Under the pieces are notes generated by a model. It was not told where the DNA came from. It saw only the letters and a list, made by a program, of their open reading frames with translations, and ran no database searches. 10,525 nt of DNA, taken from contig CAUBIP010000063.1 of the NCBI GenBank assembly GCA_958436045.1, positions 1-10,525 on the forward strand, read 5' to 3'. Of this stretch, positions 1 to 5,798 are shown piece by piece. Position numbers and translations under genes: made by a program. Within the stretch, counting starts at the first letter, position 1; every line of letters starts with the position of its first letter. Source of the DNA: an uncultured Oscillospiraceae bacterium (lineage in GTDB: Bacteria; Bacillota; Clostridia; Oscillospirales; Oscillospiraceae).

Positions 1-166
1 AGCGCAGGGCCGTCGTATAATGCTCGCCCGCCATGGCCGCGTCGCCCCGGCGCTGCAGGAAGTTTGAGAAGAAATCGCCCTGGTAATTTCTCAAATACCA
101 GATCCCGCCGCCTAGCAGCAGGGCGACCAATAAGACCGGCAGGAGGACTTTGAAGAATTTTTTCAT
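1..166 (-). CDS. Membrane-anchored protein, possibly TPR-containing (5' end only)
   Basis: This is the N-terminal 55 codons of a minus-strand gene that runs off the left edge. The ATG is at 166-164, and a GGAG ribosome binding site (174-177) lies 7 bases upstream. Residues 1-6 are basic and aromatic (MKKFFK), followed by a hydrophobic segment at about 7-25, so the protein starts with a signal anchor or signal peptide; no lipobox cysteine is seen. Residues 41-55 (GDAAMAGEHYTTALR) have the spacing of a tetratricopeptide helix A (small residue, Gly, Tyr, Ala-Leu), so a TPR protein facing the outside is possible. That reading rests on a single partial repeat. The gene is divergent from the spoIID-like gene and has its own strong promoter at 216-245. 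Its function cannot be assigned from this fragment. Confidence 0.75.
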   Translation of the reverse strand, partial: MKKFFKVLLPVLLVALLLGGGIWYLRNYQGDFFSNFLQRRGDAAMAGEHYTTALR

Positions 167-215
167 ATGGAGACTCCATTCTTTGTACCGATAAATTCGA
201 GGGTAGAGTTAACTT

Positions 216-245
216 ATTATACCCCCTTCCGCCAGGATCTGTCAA
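216..245 (-). promoter_or_regulatory. Sigma-A promoter for the leftmost minus-strand gene
   Basis: On the minus strand a perfect -35 TTGACA (245-240) is followed by an 18-base spacer and a perfect -10 TATAAT (221-216). The predicted transcript starts about 40 bases before the ATG at 166. Both hexamers are exact consensus, so strong vegetative expression is expected. The reading is from sequence only. Confidence 0.8.
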
Positions 246-357
246 GAAAAGCGGGTGCGAGCGGCACGGGCGCCGTTTTCAGGGCGAGGCGTCTGCAATC
301 TCAAAGATATTTCCTGCGGGCGGACGGCTTTTGCGGGATTTGGACAGGGGCGGCGCG

Positions 358-363
358 TATAAT
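358..363 (+). promoter_or_regulatory. TATAAT -10-like element upstream of spoIID-like gene
   Basis: An exact TATAAT lies 22 bases before the ATG at 386. No convincing sigma-A -35 is found at 16-18 bases (TTGCGG at 331-336 is 21 bases away, TTGGAC at 340-345 only 12). The gene family is usually driven by the mother-cell factor sigma-E. The bases CGTATAAT (356-363) partly resemble a sigma-E -10, but I could not find a matching -35. The sigma factor is therefore unresolved. Confidence 0.35.
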
Positions 364-385
364 GCAGGGCAGGGGGGGATGTCCT

Positions 386-1378
386 ATGAAGCAGGCTGTG
401 ATCCGGAGTGGATTTTTGATTATGCTGACCTTTATGCTGGCACTGTTGGCGGCCGGTCTGCGGCAGGGGCCCGCAGCGCAGGATACGGCGCAGGGCGCAG
501 CGCAGGCCGAGGGCCAGGACGCTGCGGCGGCGATAGATCCGCAGGTCACCCTGCGGCTGAAGTCCGGCGGCACTGTCGAACCGGTGACGCTGCAGGCGTA
601 TCTGATCGGTGTGCTGGCGTGTGAGATGCCGCTGGATTTTGACCAGGCAGCGCTGCAGGCCCAGGCCGTCGCGGCCCGGACGTTCACGCTGTACCAATGT
701 GCCCACGGCAAGCATACAGACTGTGACGTATGCGATGACAGCGCCTGCTGCCAGGCCTGGGCATCGGAGACGGACCTGGCCGAACGGTTTGGCGACGGCT
801 GGGAAGACGCCCGGCAGCGGGCGCTGGAGGCCGTCACGGCAACGGACGGTGTCGTTCTGACGAGCGACGGGGCACTGATCGACGCGGTGTATTTCGCCTG
901 CTCCGGCGGCAGGACCGAGGCGGCTGCCGCGGTCTGGGGCACGGACGTGCCGTATCTGCAGGTGGTGGACAGCCCCGGCGAGGAGCAGGCGGCGTCCTAC
1001 ACCGGGCAGGTGGATGTCACCTTCGCCGATTTTTGCAGCATCCTGCAGGCCCAGGATCCGGCGGTGACGCTGACCGGGCCGGCGGCAAGCTGGTTTGGTG
1101 ATACGACCCAGACACCGGGCGGCGGTGTGGCGACGATGGTCATCGGCGGGCGGCCTTTTACCGGGACCCAGCTGCGGCAGCTCTTTGGCCTCAATTCCAC
1201 CTGCTTCACTGTGGCCGTCACGCAGGATGGGATCGAATTTACGACGAAAGGGAAGGGGCACCGGGTCGGGATGAGCCAGTATGGCGCGCAGGCCATGGCC
1301 CAGGCGGGGAGTGATTATGCGGCGATCCTGCAGCATTACTATACCGGCGCGACGCTTACCGTCTATGCGCCGTCTTGA
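386..1378 (+). CDS. spoIID: SpoIID/LytB-domain protein (stage II sporulation protein D)
   Basis: A 330-residue protein. SpoIID is a membrane-anchored lytic transglycosylase that cleaves septal peptidoglycan glycan strands during engulfment, working with SpoIIP and SpoIIM. Residues 1-25 are a signal anchor, followed by an Ala/Gln-rich linker to about 50 and the SpoIID domain at about 52-328. Family motifs seen: CEMP with the expected catalytic Glu80, QAQAVAARTF (91-100), FACSGGRTE (170-178), WGTDVPYLQVVDSP (184-197) and GHRVGMSQYGAQAMA (291-305). His110, Cys116 and Cys122 lie where clostridial SpoIID proteins carry a zinc site. I chose ATG 386 because a G-rich ribosome binding site (372-378) precedes it and the signal anchor starts there. 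The in-frame extension to 167 adds about 73 residues unlike a signal sequence and crosses the divergent promoter. It could also be a SpoIID paralogue rather than the engulfment enzyme itself. Confidence 0.88.
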   Translation: MKQAVIRSGFLIMLTFMLALLAAGLRQGPAAQDTAQGAAQAEGQDAAAAIDPQVTLRLKSGGTVEPVTLQAYLIGVLACEMPLDFDQAALQAQAVAARTFTLYQCAHGKHTDCDVCDDSACCQAWASETDLAERFGDGWEDARQRALEAVTATDGVVLTSDGALIDAVYFACSGGRTEAAAAVWGTDVPYLQVVDSPGEEQAASYTGQVDVTFADFCSILQAQDPAVTLTGPAASWFGDTTQTPGGGVATMVIGGRPFTGTQLRQLFGLNSTCFTVAVTQDGIEFTTKGKGHRVGMSQYGAQAMAQAGSDYAAILQHYYTGATLTVYAPS

Positions 1379-1403
1379 CTTTCGCCTGGGCTGCGCCTAC
1401 AAT
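1375..1403 (+). promoter_or_regulatory. Sigma-A promoter for the GIY-YIG gene, overlapping the spoIID stop
   Basis: TTGACT (1375-1380), a 17-base spacer and TACAAT (1398-1403) match a sigma-A promoter at 5/6 in each hexamer. The -35 contains the TGA stop (1376-1378) of the spoIID-like gene. The small downstream gene can therefore be expressed in vegetative cells independently of sporulation. Confidence 0.72.
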
Positions 1404-1448
1404 AAGCATACAATCTGAAAGAAAACCAGGCGGAAGGAGGCGGGACGG

Positions 1449-1703
1449 ATGGAAAACACGGCGTATTTACTGCGCTGCTGCGACGGCAGCTATTACGCTG
1501 GGTGGACAAACGACCTGCCAAAGCGTGTCCGGGTGCATCAGGCGGGCAAGGGCGCAAAATACACGAGGGCCCGTCTGCCGGTAGAGCTTTGCTATTATGA
1601 GACATTTGCCACAAAGGCCGAAGCCATGCGCCGCGAATGGCAGCTCAAGCAGCTCTCCCACCAGCAAAAAGCCGCGCTGGCAGACGGCTGGTTGGCGGAA
1701 TAA
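1449..1703 (+). CDS. Small GIY-YIG nuclease-domain protein (UPF0213/YhbQ-YazA type)
   Basis: An 84-residue single-domain protein. The GIY-YIG core is complete: AYL (5-7) stands for GIY and YAG (16-18) for YIG. It is followed by TNDLPKRV (20-27) with the conserved Arg26, His30, GKGAKYTRARLP (33-44) and the acidic Glu63 in RREWQLKQLS, the usual metal-binding glutamate. Length and motifs match the stand-alone UPF0213 group, which includes YhbQ of E. coli and YazA of B. subtilis. The cellular role of that group is not firmly established; DNA cleavage or repair is inferred from the fold. The AAGGAGG site at 1434-1440 lies 8 bases before the ATG. It has its own promoter and ends at a hairpin terminator, so it is probably monocistronic, perhaps with read-through from spoIID. 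Confidence 0.9.
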   Translation: MENTAYLLRCCDGSYYAGWTNDLPKRVRVHQAGKGAKYTRARLPVELCYYETFATKAEAMRREWQLKQLSHQQKAALADGWLAE

Positions 1704-1759
1704 AAAGCACGCACCCAGCAACGGAGCCCAATGCCCCAAGCTGGGTGCGATTTTGCTTT
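1702..1759. terminator. Bidirectional intrinsic terminator between convergent genes
   Basis: A perfect 10-bp stem (1710-1719 with 1740-1749) encloses a 20-base loop. Outside it, AAAAAGCA (1702-1709) and TGCTTT (1754-1759) supply T-rich tails on both strands; the minus-strand exit reads TGCTTTTTA and is the better U-tract. It sits just after the TAA of the GIY-YIG gene and 17 bases past the end of the deaminase gene, so it can serve both. Confidence 0.8.
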
Positions 1760-1776
1760 GCTGGAATGGAAGTAGT

Positions 1777-2292
1777 TTACTTCCAGTAACCGATGTGGCT
1801 GGCGAGCGCTTCCTGGCGCAGTGCAGGAATGGGCCCCTGTACGACGAGCGCTTTCTGGCCCCGGGAGAGGATACTGCGGCAGTCACTGGAGAAGGTTGGA
1901 TTATCTGGATGCGCTCCGGTCAGCGCCAATAGATCCTTTTCTGTTGCGGCAAAGACGATCCGCCCCAGATTGGCCCAATAGGCGGCGCCGCAGCACATAC
2001 AGCAAGGCTCGATGGAGGAGTACAGCGTGCAATTCCACAGAAAATCGTGGGTGTATATGTGAGAAGCACGCTGCAGTAGCGTTGTTTCCGCGTGACCGGT
2101 GCAGATCTTTTCTGTGACTTCAATGTTGCCTTGCTCCATTAGAATATTGCCTTGCAGATCAACAAGCACTGCGCCAAAGGGATGATTCCCAGCGGCCTTT
2201 GCAGCTTCGGCAACGGCGATCGCCCGGCGGAGATACTTGGCATCTTCTTCTGGGGTGAAGTGTTCAAAGCGCGGATCCATTTCTTTTAACAT
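1777..2292 (-). CDS. Zinc-dependent nucleoside/base deaminase (cytidine deaminase superfamily; guanine deaminase candidate)
   Basis: A 171-residue hydrolytic deaminase, expected to be cytosolic. The zinc site is complete: GHAE supplies His67 and the proton-shuttle Glu69, and EPCCMC supplies Cys97 and Cys100. HPFGAVLV (37-44) and AAYWANLGRIVFA (103-115) are typical of the COG0590 nucleoside/guanine deaminase branch. The C-terminal part (LTGAHPDNP, CRSILSRGQ, closing GYW) matches a bacterial branch annotated as nucleoside deaminase, not TadA, which carries a different C-terminal block. Start: the reading frame extends to a GTG at 2325, but AAAGGAG (2301-2307) lies 8 bases before ATG 2292, inside that extension, so ATG 2292 is preferred. 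It is divergent from a TetR-family gene and near a xanthine dehydrogenase-type operon. Guanine-to-xanthine deamination would fit that context, but the substrate is inferred. Confidence 0.88.
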   Translation of the reverse strand: MLKEMDPRFEHFTPEEDAKYLRRAIAVAEAAKAAGNHPFGAVLVDLQGNILMEQGNIEVTEKICTGHAETTLLQRASHIYTHDFLWNCTLYSSIEPCCMCCGAAYWANLGRIVFAATEKDLLALTGAHPDNPTFSSDCRSILSRGQKALVVQGPIPALRQEALASHIGYWK

Positions 2293-2300
2293 AATGGCGG

Positions 2301-2307
2301 CTCCTTT
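2301..2307 (-). promoter_or_regulatory. Ribosome binding site that fixes the deaminase start
   Basis: Minus-strand AAAGGAG, 8 bases before ATG 2292. It rules against the longer GTG start at 2325, which would place this site inside the coding region. Confidence 0.75.
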
Positions 2308-2338
2308 CGCAATGTATGCTGTCACTTGGCGGTTTTAT

Positions 2339-2368
2339 TTGACAAACAGGAAAACAATAGAGTAAACT
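2339..2368 (+). promoter_or_regulatory. Sigma-A promoter for the TetR-family gene
   Basis: An exact -35 TTGACA (2339-2344) is followed by an 18-base spacer and TAAACT (2363-2368; 4/6 to consensus). The leader to ATG 2409 is about 35 bases. I found no equally good minus-strand promoter for the deaminase in this gap. Confidence 0.6.
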
Positions 2369-2380
2369 ATTACAAAATAG
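2356..2380. promoter_or_regulatory. Candidate regulator operator: three AATAG/CTATT half-sites
   Basis: AATAG (2356-2360), CTATT (2367-2371) and AATAG (2376-2380) form two overlapping inverted repeats with 6- and 4-base spacers. They cover the -10 of the TetR-family promoter. That placement would suit autorepression and joint control of the divergent deaminase. The half-sites are only 5 bases long in AT-rich DNA, so chance is possible. Confidence 0.35.
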
Positions 2381-2408
2381 CCGAAAACGATCAAAGGAGC
2401 GAAATCCG

Positions 2409-3110
2409 ATGAGCAATTACAAAAACGGTTTGGCGACGAGAGCGGCGCTGTATCAGAGCGCAAGGGCGTGTTTTTATCGCAAAGGGTACTTTGATACCTC
2501 GATCCAGGATATTGTGGACGCTGCCCATTCCAAATTGGGGCTTTTTGTGTATCACTTTGAATCAAAGGAAGCAATTGCCAATATGGTATTCCGCGAATAT
2601 GTCGATCTGATTCGGGAGACGACCCGGGCGTCCATTGGGGAGGCAGAGGGTCGTGAGGACCTTCTGCTGGATGATATGCTGAACTACCGCGGCTATTTTA
2701 AAGGGGTACTGTGCAACCCGCAGACTGCCAAGTTTTACGTTGAATTGAGCAGCACGCCGGGGTATTTAGAACAAAACTTCCGGTTAAAAGAATTCTATTT
2801 TCGTAGGCTCAGCTCACCGCAGCTGGTGATGAACAAATGCTGGCGGAGAGAGGACCTGGGCGGCGTTTTTGTTTCTATTGCAGCCGGTATGGAAATTCAG
2901 CTTTGCAGAGATATTTGCGTGGGAAATATCAAAGCGCCGGTCGAAGACGCGCTGGATATCTATTTGGATACCTATTACTCTCTGCTGGTAAAAAATAAAC
3001 GGCAGGTGGCGGAGTGCCTCAAACGGTCCCGGAAGATCATGAACCAGGTCGAGTGGCAAGCATCGGACGGGTTTGAACTGCAGATCGTAAAATCATATAC
3101 GGAGGCTTGA
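2409..3110 (+). CDS. TetR/AcrR-family transcriptional regulator
   Basis: A 233-residue cytosolic DNA-binding protein. The N-terminal TetR fold is clear: TRAALYQSARACFYRKGY (10-27) is helix 1, the helix-turn-helix follows at about 31-50 (SIQDIVDAA, then KLGLFVYHF), and ESKEAI (51-56) is the usual helix 4 entry. The recognition part reads HSKLGLFVYHF instead of the common GVSKGTLYRHF pattern, so some sequence specificity may differ. Residues from about 60 on form the ligand-binding and dimerization domain, with no close family recognised. AAAGGAG (2393-2399) lies 9 bases before the ATG. It is divergent from the deaminase gene and convergent with the xdh/bmp operon, making it a plausible local regulator of purine genes, but no sequence evidence ties it to the xdh promoter. 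Confidence 0.85.
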   Translation: MSNYKNGLATRAALYQSARACFYRKGYFDTSIQDIVDAAHSKLGLFVYHFESKEAIANMVFREYVDLIRETTRASIGEAEGREDLLLDDMLNYRGYFKGVLCNPQTAKFYVELSSTPGYLEQNFRLKEFYFRRLSSPQLVMNKCWRREDLGGVFVSIAAGMEIQLCRDICVGNIKAPVEDALDIYLDTYYSLLVKNKRQVAECLKRSRKIMNQVEWQASDGFELQIVKSYTEA

Positions 3111-3118
3111 GCCATATG

Positions 3119-3163
3119 GGAACATGCGCCATTGGAATACGATGGCGCGTGTTCCGCTTTTTT
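3119..3163 (+). terminator. Intrinsic terminator of the TetR-family gene
   Basis: A 14-bp stem (3119-3132 with 3142-3155, one G-T pair), a 9-base loop, then GC and six T (3158-3163). It lies 8 bases after the stop codon. On the minus strand the stem has no T-run behind it, so it is a strong terminator only for the plus strand. Confidence 0.93.
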
Positions 3164-3194
3164 GAGGATGGGAATCGTGCGGCGTTTCGCCAGA

Positions 3195-4343
3195 TCAGGG
3201 CAGGTCGCCGATCACGTTATCCAGCAGAAAATTACAAACAGTCCATTCTTCCAGCGTGAAGCATTCACCTTCAGGCAGCACTTCGTTGCCCTTGTTATCC
3301 TGCAGCGGACCTTCCATGACCGTGTAGTCGCCGTTTATGATATCTTGGTACATCTGGTTGCATTGCTCGATATCCGCTTGAGACATAATGTCCGTATTCC
3401 AGGGGGCCAACTCTACCGCGCCTTCTGCCATACCGGCATATTTGGTTTCGGCGGTCCAGCTGCCAGTGGCGACTTCGTCGATCACTTGCTTCATGACTGG
3501 TGCAAAATTCCAGACGAATGAAGTGATTGCCGCTTTGGGGGCGTAATCGTGGAGATCGACATAGTAACCGTTGCTGTAAGCGCCGCCCTGCTCGCAGGCT
3601 TCCAGCACCGCGACGGTGGATACGTTACCGATGACAGTGATCCCCTCGGACATCAGGGCATTGGCGCATTCTTTGTCCCCGGCGGGATCGTACCAGCTGT
3701 TGACCCAGATTACTTTGACCGTAGCATCGGGATTGGCTGCTTTTGCGCCAGCTGCATATGTGTTGATCGCGCGGACGATCGATGCCTGGGGCTGACTGGC
3801 CACAAAGCCCAGCTCGTTGGATTCGCTGACCAGGGCGCCGGCATAGCCGCATAGAAACATGCCCTCGATATCCCAGAGCGTGTAAGAACAGCAGTTGGCA
3901 TCATTGTTGCCTTCAAACATGGCAAAGTAGACATCCGGATACTGGGGATAGGCGGCGTTTACATTCGTCAGGAAAAGGGAAGATGCGCCGAAGATCACAT
4001 TGCATCCTTCGTCGACCAGCTGCGCGATCGTCGAATCGCATTCGATCCCGCCGCCGGTCAGACCCTCGACGATCACGATCTGGTCATCCGAGAGCCCAAG
4101 CTCTTCCTGCAGTCGCAGCAGGCTTTGCCCAACGGCTTGGCTCCAAGCCCCGTCGGTCAGGGTCGAATTCAGCAGTAAGCCGATTTTAATCTCGCTGTAG
4201 TCAATGGCGGTATCAGTAGCCGTCGTTCCGGCAGCGGCGGGGGGATCCTTTTCCAGTGTATTGTCAGAGCCTTCTGTGCGACATCCGACGAAGATGCACA
4301 GCAGCATGGCCAGGACCAGAAGAATTGCGAGCCTATGTTTCAT
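3195..4343 (-). CDS. BMP-family lipoprotein (ABC transporter substrate-binding protein, nucleoside/purine type)
   Basis: A 382-residue secreted lipoprotein. Residues 1-20 are a signal peptide ending in FVGC, with Cys21 as the expected lipidated residue; Phe at -3 is a less usual lipobox residue. A low-complexity linker runs to about 45. The Bmp fold follows, with IKIGLLLNSTLTDGAWSQA near the start, a GCNVIFGASS segment, the PQYPDVYFAMFEG block, LCGYAGALVSESNELGFVA and ITSFVWNFAPVM. The family (Bmp/PnrA, PF02608) binds purine nucleosides or related ligands for ABC importers. ATG 4343 is chosen because GGAGG (4352-4356) lies 8 bases upstream; the longer start at 4358 would begin before that site. 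It is last in the xdh operon, 82 bases after the Fe-S subunit gene. No permease or ATPase gene is present in the window, so its transporter partner must be encoded elsewhere. Confidence 0.85.
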   Translation of the reverse strand: MKHRLAILLVLAMLLCIFVGCRTEGSDNTLEKDPPAAAGTTATDTAIDYSEIKIGLLLNSTLTDGAWSQAVGQSLLRLQEELGLSDDQIVIVEGLTGGGIECDSTIAQLVDEGCNVIFGASSLFLTNVNAAYPQYPDVYFAMFEGNNDANCCSYTLWDIEGMFLCGYAGALVSESNELGFVASQPQASIVRAINTYAAGAKAANPDATVKVIWVNSWYDPAGDKECANALMSEGITVIGNVSTVAVLEACEQGGAYSNGYYVDLHDYAPKAAITSFVWNFAPVMKQVIDEVATGSWTAETKYAGMAEGAVELAPWNTDIMSQADIEQCNQMYQDIINGDYTVMEGPLQDNKGNEVLPEGECFTLEEWTVCNFLLDNVIGDLP

Positions 4344-4349
4344 CGTAGA

Positions 4350-4356
4350 TTCCTCC
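4350..4356 (-). promoter_or_regulatory. Ribosome binding site that fixes the BMP lipoprotein start
   Basis: Minus-strand GGAGGAA sits 6 bases before ATG 4343 (8 bases from the GGAGG core). It would fall inside the coding region if the ATG at 4358 were used, so the shorter start is preferred. That start also gives a compact signal peptide. Confidence 0.75.
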
Positions 4357-4425
4357 ATTTCTCAAATAGACCTTTAGACCATTCTCTTACGAAACTGGGG
4401 GGATGCAGATATCATTCCAGTGAAT

Positions 4426-4917
4426 CTATGCGCCGCCCCCTTCCGGTTCGTTATTTTGGAGGGCTTTTTCAATGGCGTTTAAAATGTTTTCATAGCCTGT
4501 GCAGCGGCAGAAGTTTCCGGATATTTCACGGCGGATCTCTTCTCGGGTGTAGTGTTTCCCACTCTGGAGCAGCGCGGTGGCACTGAGGATGATGCCCGGT
4601 GTACAAAAGCCGCATTGCACCGCGCCTTCGTCCACAAAAGCCTGCTGCACTGGGGAAAGCTGTCCGTCCGGACTGAGCAAGCCTTCAATCGTGGTGACCT
4701 GCTTGCCGTCGATCCAGACGGCGGGGTAAATGCAGGAATCATACGTTTTGCCGTCGATCAGAACGGTGCAAGCGCCGCATTCGCCGACTTCGCAGCCTTT
4801 TTTTGTTCCCGTCAGATGATGGTGATCGCGTATGAGATCGGCCAAGGACAGCCGGGGATCGACATACGCATCAAATGCTCTCCCGTTTAGGGTGTAGTGG
4901 ATCGGAATTTGGTTCAA
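4426..4917 (-). CDS. xdhC: Molybdenum hydroxylase [2Fe-2S] subunit, XdhC type, TTG start
   Basis: A 163-residue iron-sulfur subunit that passes electrons from the molybdenum centre to the FAD subunit. Both clusters are complete. The plant-ferredoxin-type cluster uses Cys42, Cys47, Cys50 and Cys62 (CEVGECGAC, then C). The all-helical second cluster uses Cys102, Cys105, Cys137 and Cys139 (QCGFCTPG and FCRCTGY). Length and motifs resemble the Fe-S subunit called XdhC in E. coli (not the unrelated Mo-cofactor insertion chaperone also named XdhC). There is no in-frame ATG near the N-terminus. The TTG at 4917-4915 overlaps the TGA of the preceding gene (TTGA) and has AGGAGG 10 bases upstream. It is fourth in the operon and translationally coupled to the FAD subunit gene. 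The stop is TAG. Confidence 0.93.
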   Translation of the reverse strand: MNQIPIHYTLNGRAFDAYVDPRLSLADLIRDHHHLTGTKKGCEVGECGACTVLIDGKTYDSCIYPAVWIDGKQVTTIEGLLSPDGQLSPVQQAFVDEGAVQCGFCTPGIILSATALLQSGKHYTREEIRREISGNFCRCTGYENILNAIEKALQNNEPEGGGA

Positions 4918-5798
4918 GCTTTCAGCACCTCCTGTCGATACAGCAGCTTTTCCAAAGCGCGCCGGGTCAATTCCTGGGCCAATGCCAAGCGGTATTCTGC
5001 GGTAGCGCGCCAGCTATCTCTGGGGCGGAGCTCTGTAAGCACTTGCTGACTGATCTGCTTCGCAAGATCGGGCGTCACCGGAGCAGACTGGAACTTCCTT
5101 TCTGTTTGGCAAGCGCGGATGGGGACAGGCGCCGCGACCCCGTAAGCCAGCCGCAGCCGTTCTAATTTTCTGCCATCTGCGCTGAGGCGGAGGTTCACAC
5201 TGCAGCCGAGGGTTGCAATATCCATGGCCCGCCGTGCGGAGAATTTTGTGTAAGTGCCGCGGTAGCCGGTATAGGATTCCGGCCGAATCAGGATCGCGGT
5301 AAGAAGCTCGCCCGGCGCTAAATTTACCCTTTTCGGGCCTAGATAGAACTCGTGTATGCACATTTGGCGCTTGCCGCTGCGGCTGGTGATCTCCAGCTCT
5401 GCATCATAAGCCAGCAAGGTCGAGGCGGTATCTGCGCTGGTCACACCGTTGCAGATATTCCCGCCAATCGTACCAATGTGACGGATCTGCGGCCCGCCGA
5501 CCTGGCCTGCGGCGAACGCAAGCGCCGGGACCAATTCATTCACCACGGGGTCGTGATTGACATCGGTAAAGCAGGCCAAAGGCCGAATCTGCAGCGTGCC
5601 GTCCTGCAGCAGCGAGATCCCGCGCAGCGCGTCGATCTGCTGAATGCTAATTAGCTCTGTCTGGGGGAAATCGCGGTTGCGTAATTGGATCAGCACATCG
5701 CTCCCTCCGGCGATCCATCGCGCAGCTGGGTGGGCGTCAAACAGCGCAAACGCTTCGGACAGGCTCCGTGCCAAATACATATTCTGAAAAAAATACAT
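4914..5798 (-). CDS. xdhB: Molybdenum hydroxylase FAD-binding subunit, XdhB type
   Basis: A 294-residue FAD subunit (CoxM/XdhB family) that accepts electrons from the Fe-S clusters and passes them to NAD+ or another acceptor. The flavin motifs are both present: IAGGSDVL (29-36) and TIGGNICNG (110-118), the latter continuing VTSADT as in E. coli XdhB. The C-terminal part has AYGVAAPVPIR and RPRDSWRA motifs typical of this family. Length is close to the roughly 290 residues of E. coli XdhB. The ATG at 5798 shares one base with the TAA of the preceding large-subunit gene (TAATG), and AGGAGGTGAT, a near-complete anti-Shine-Dalgarno match, starts the ribosome binding site (core 5808-5813). This is the only FAD subunit in the window and would have to serve both large subunits. 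Confidence 0.93.
   Translation of the reverse strand: MYFFQNMYLARSLSEAFALFDAHPAARWIAGGSDVLIQLRNRDFPQTELISIQQIDALRGISLLQDGTLQIRPLACFTDVNHDPVVNELVPALAFAAGQVGGPQIRHIGTIGGNICNGVTSADTASTLLAYDAELEITSRSGKRQMCIHEFYLGPKRVNLAPGELLTAILIRPESYTGYRGTYTKFSARRAMDIATLGCSVNLRLSADGRKLERLRLAYGVAAPVPIRACQTERKFQSAPVTPDLAKQISQQVLTELRPRDSWRATAEYRLALAQELTRRALEKLLYRQEVLKA
4926..4933 (-). promoter_or_regulatory. Ribosome binding site supporting the TTG start of the Fe-S subunit
   Basis: Minus-strand AGGAGGTG, with the AGGAGG core 10 bases before TTG 4917, inside the 3' end of the FAD subunit gene. Its strength and the lack of any nearby in-frame ATG support the rare start codon. Confidence 0.75.

Noticed and set aside
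167..385. In-frame upstream extension of spoIID to ATG 167
   Set aside because: It would cross the divergent promoter and place about 73 unrelated residues before a clean signal anchor that has its own ribosome binding site.
242..1336. Long minus-strand reading frame of 364 codons opposite spoIID
   Set aside because: It mirrors a GC-rich gene with clear SpoIID motifs, shows no recognisable domain, and its product is rich in Arg and Pro as expected for an antisense shadow.
2293..2325. Upstream GTG start for the deaminase
   Set aside because: It has no good ribosome binding site, and the AAAGGAG serving ATG 2292 lies inside this extension.
4344..4425. Regulatory structure between the Fe-S subunit gene and bmp
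   Set aside because: I saw only a short direct repeat (GGTCTA twice, 8 bases apart) and a 7-base inverted match (TAGATTC/GAATCTA) 67 bases apart. Both are weak and compatible with chance; there is no terminator or good promoter.
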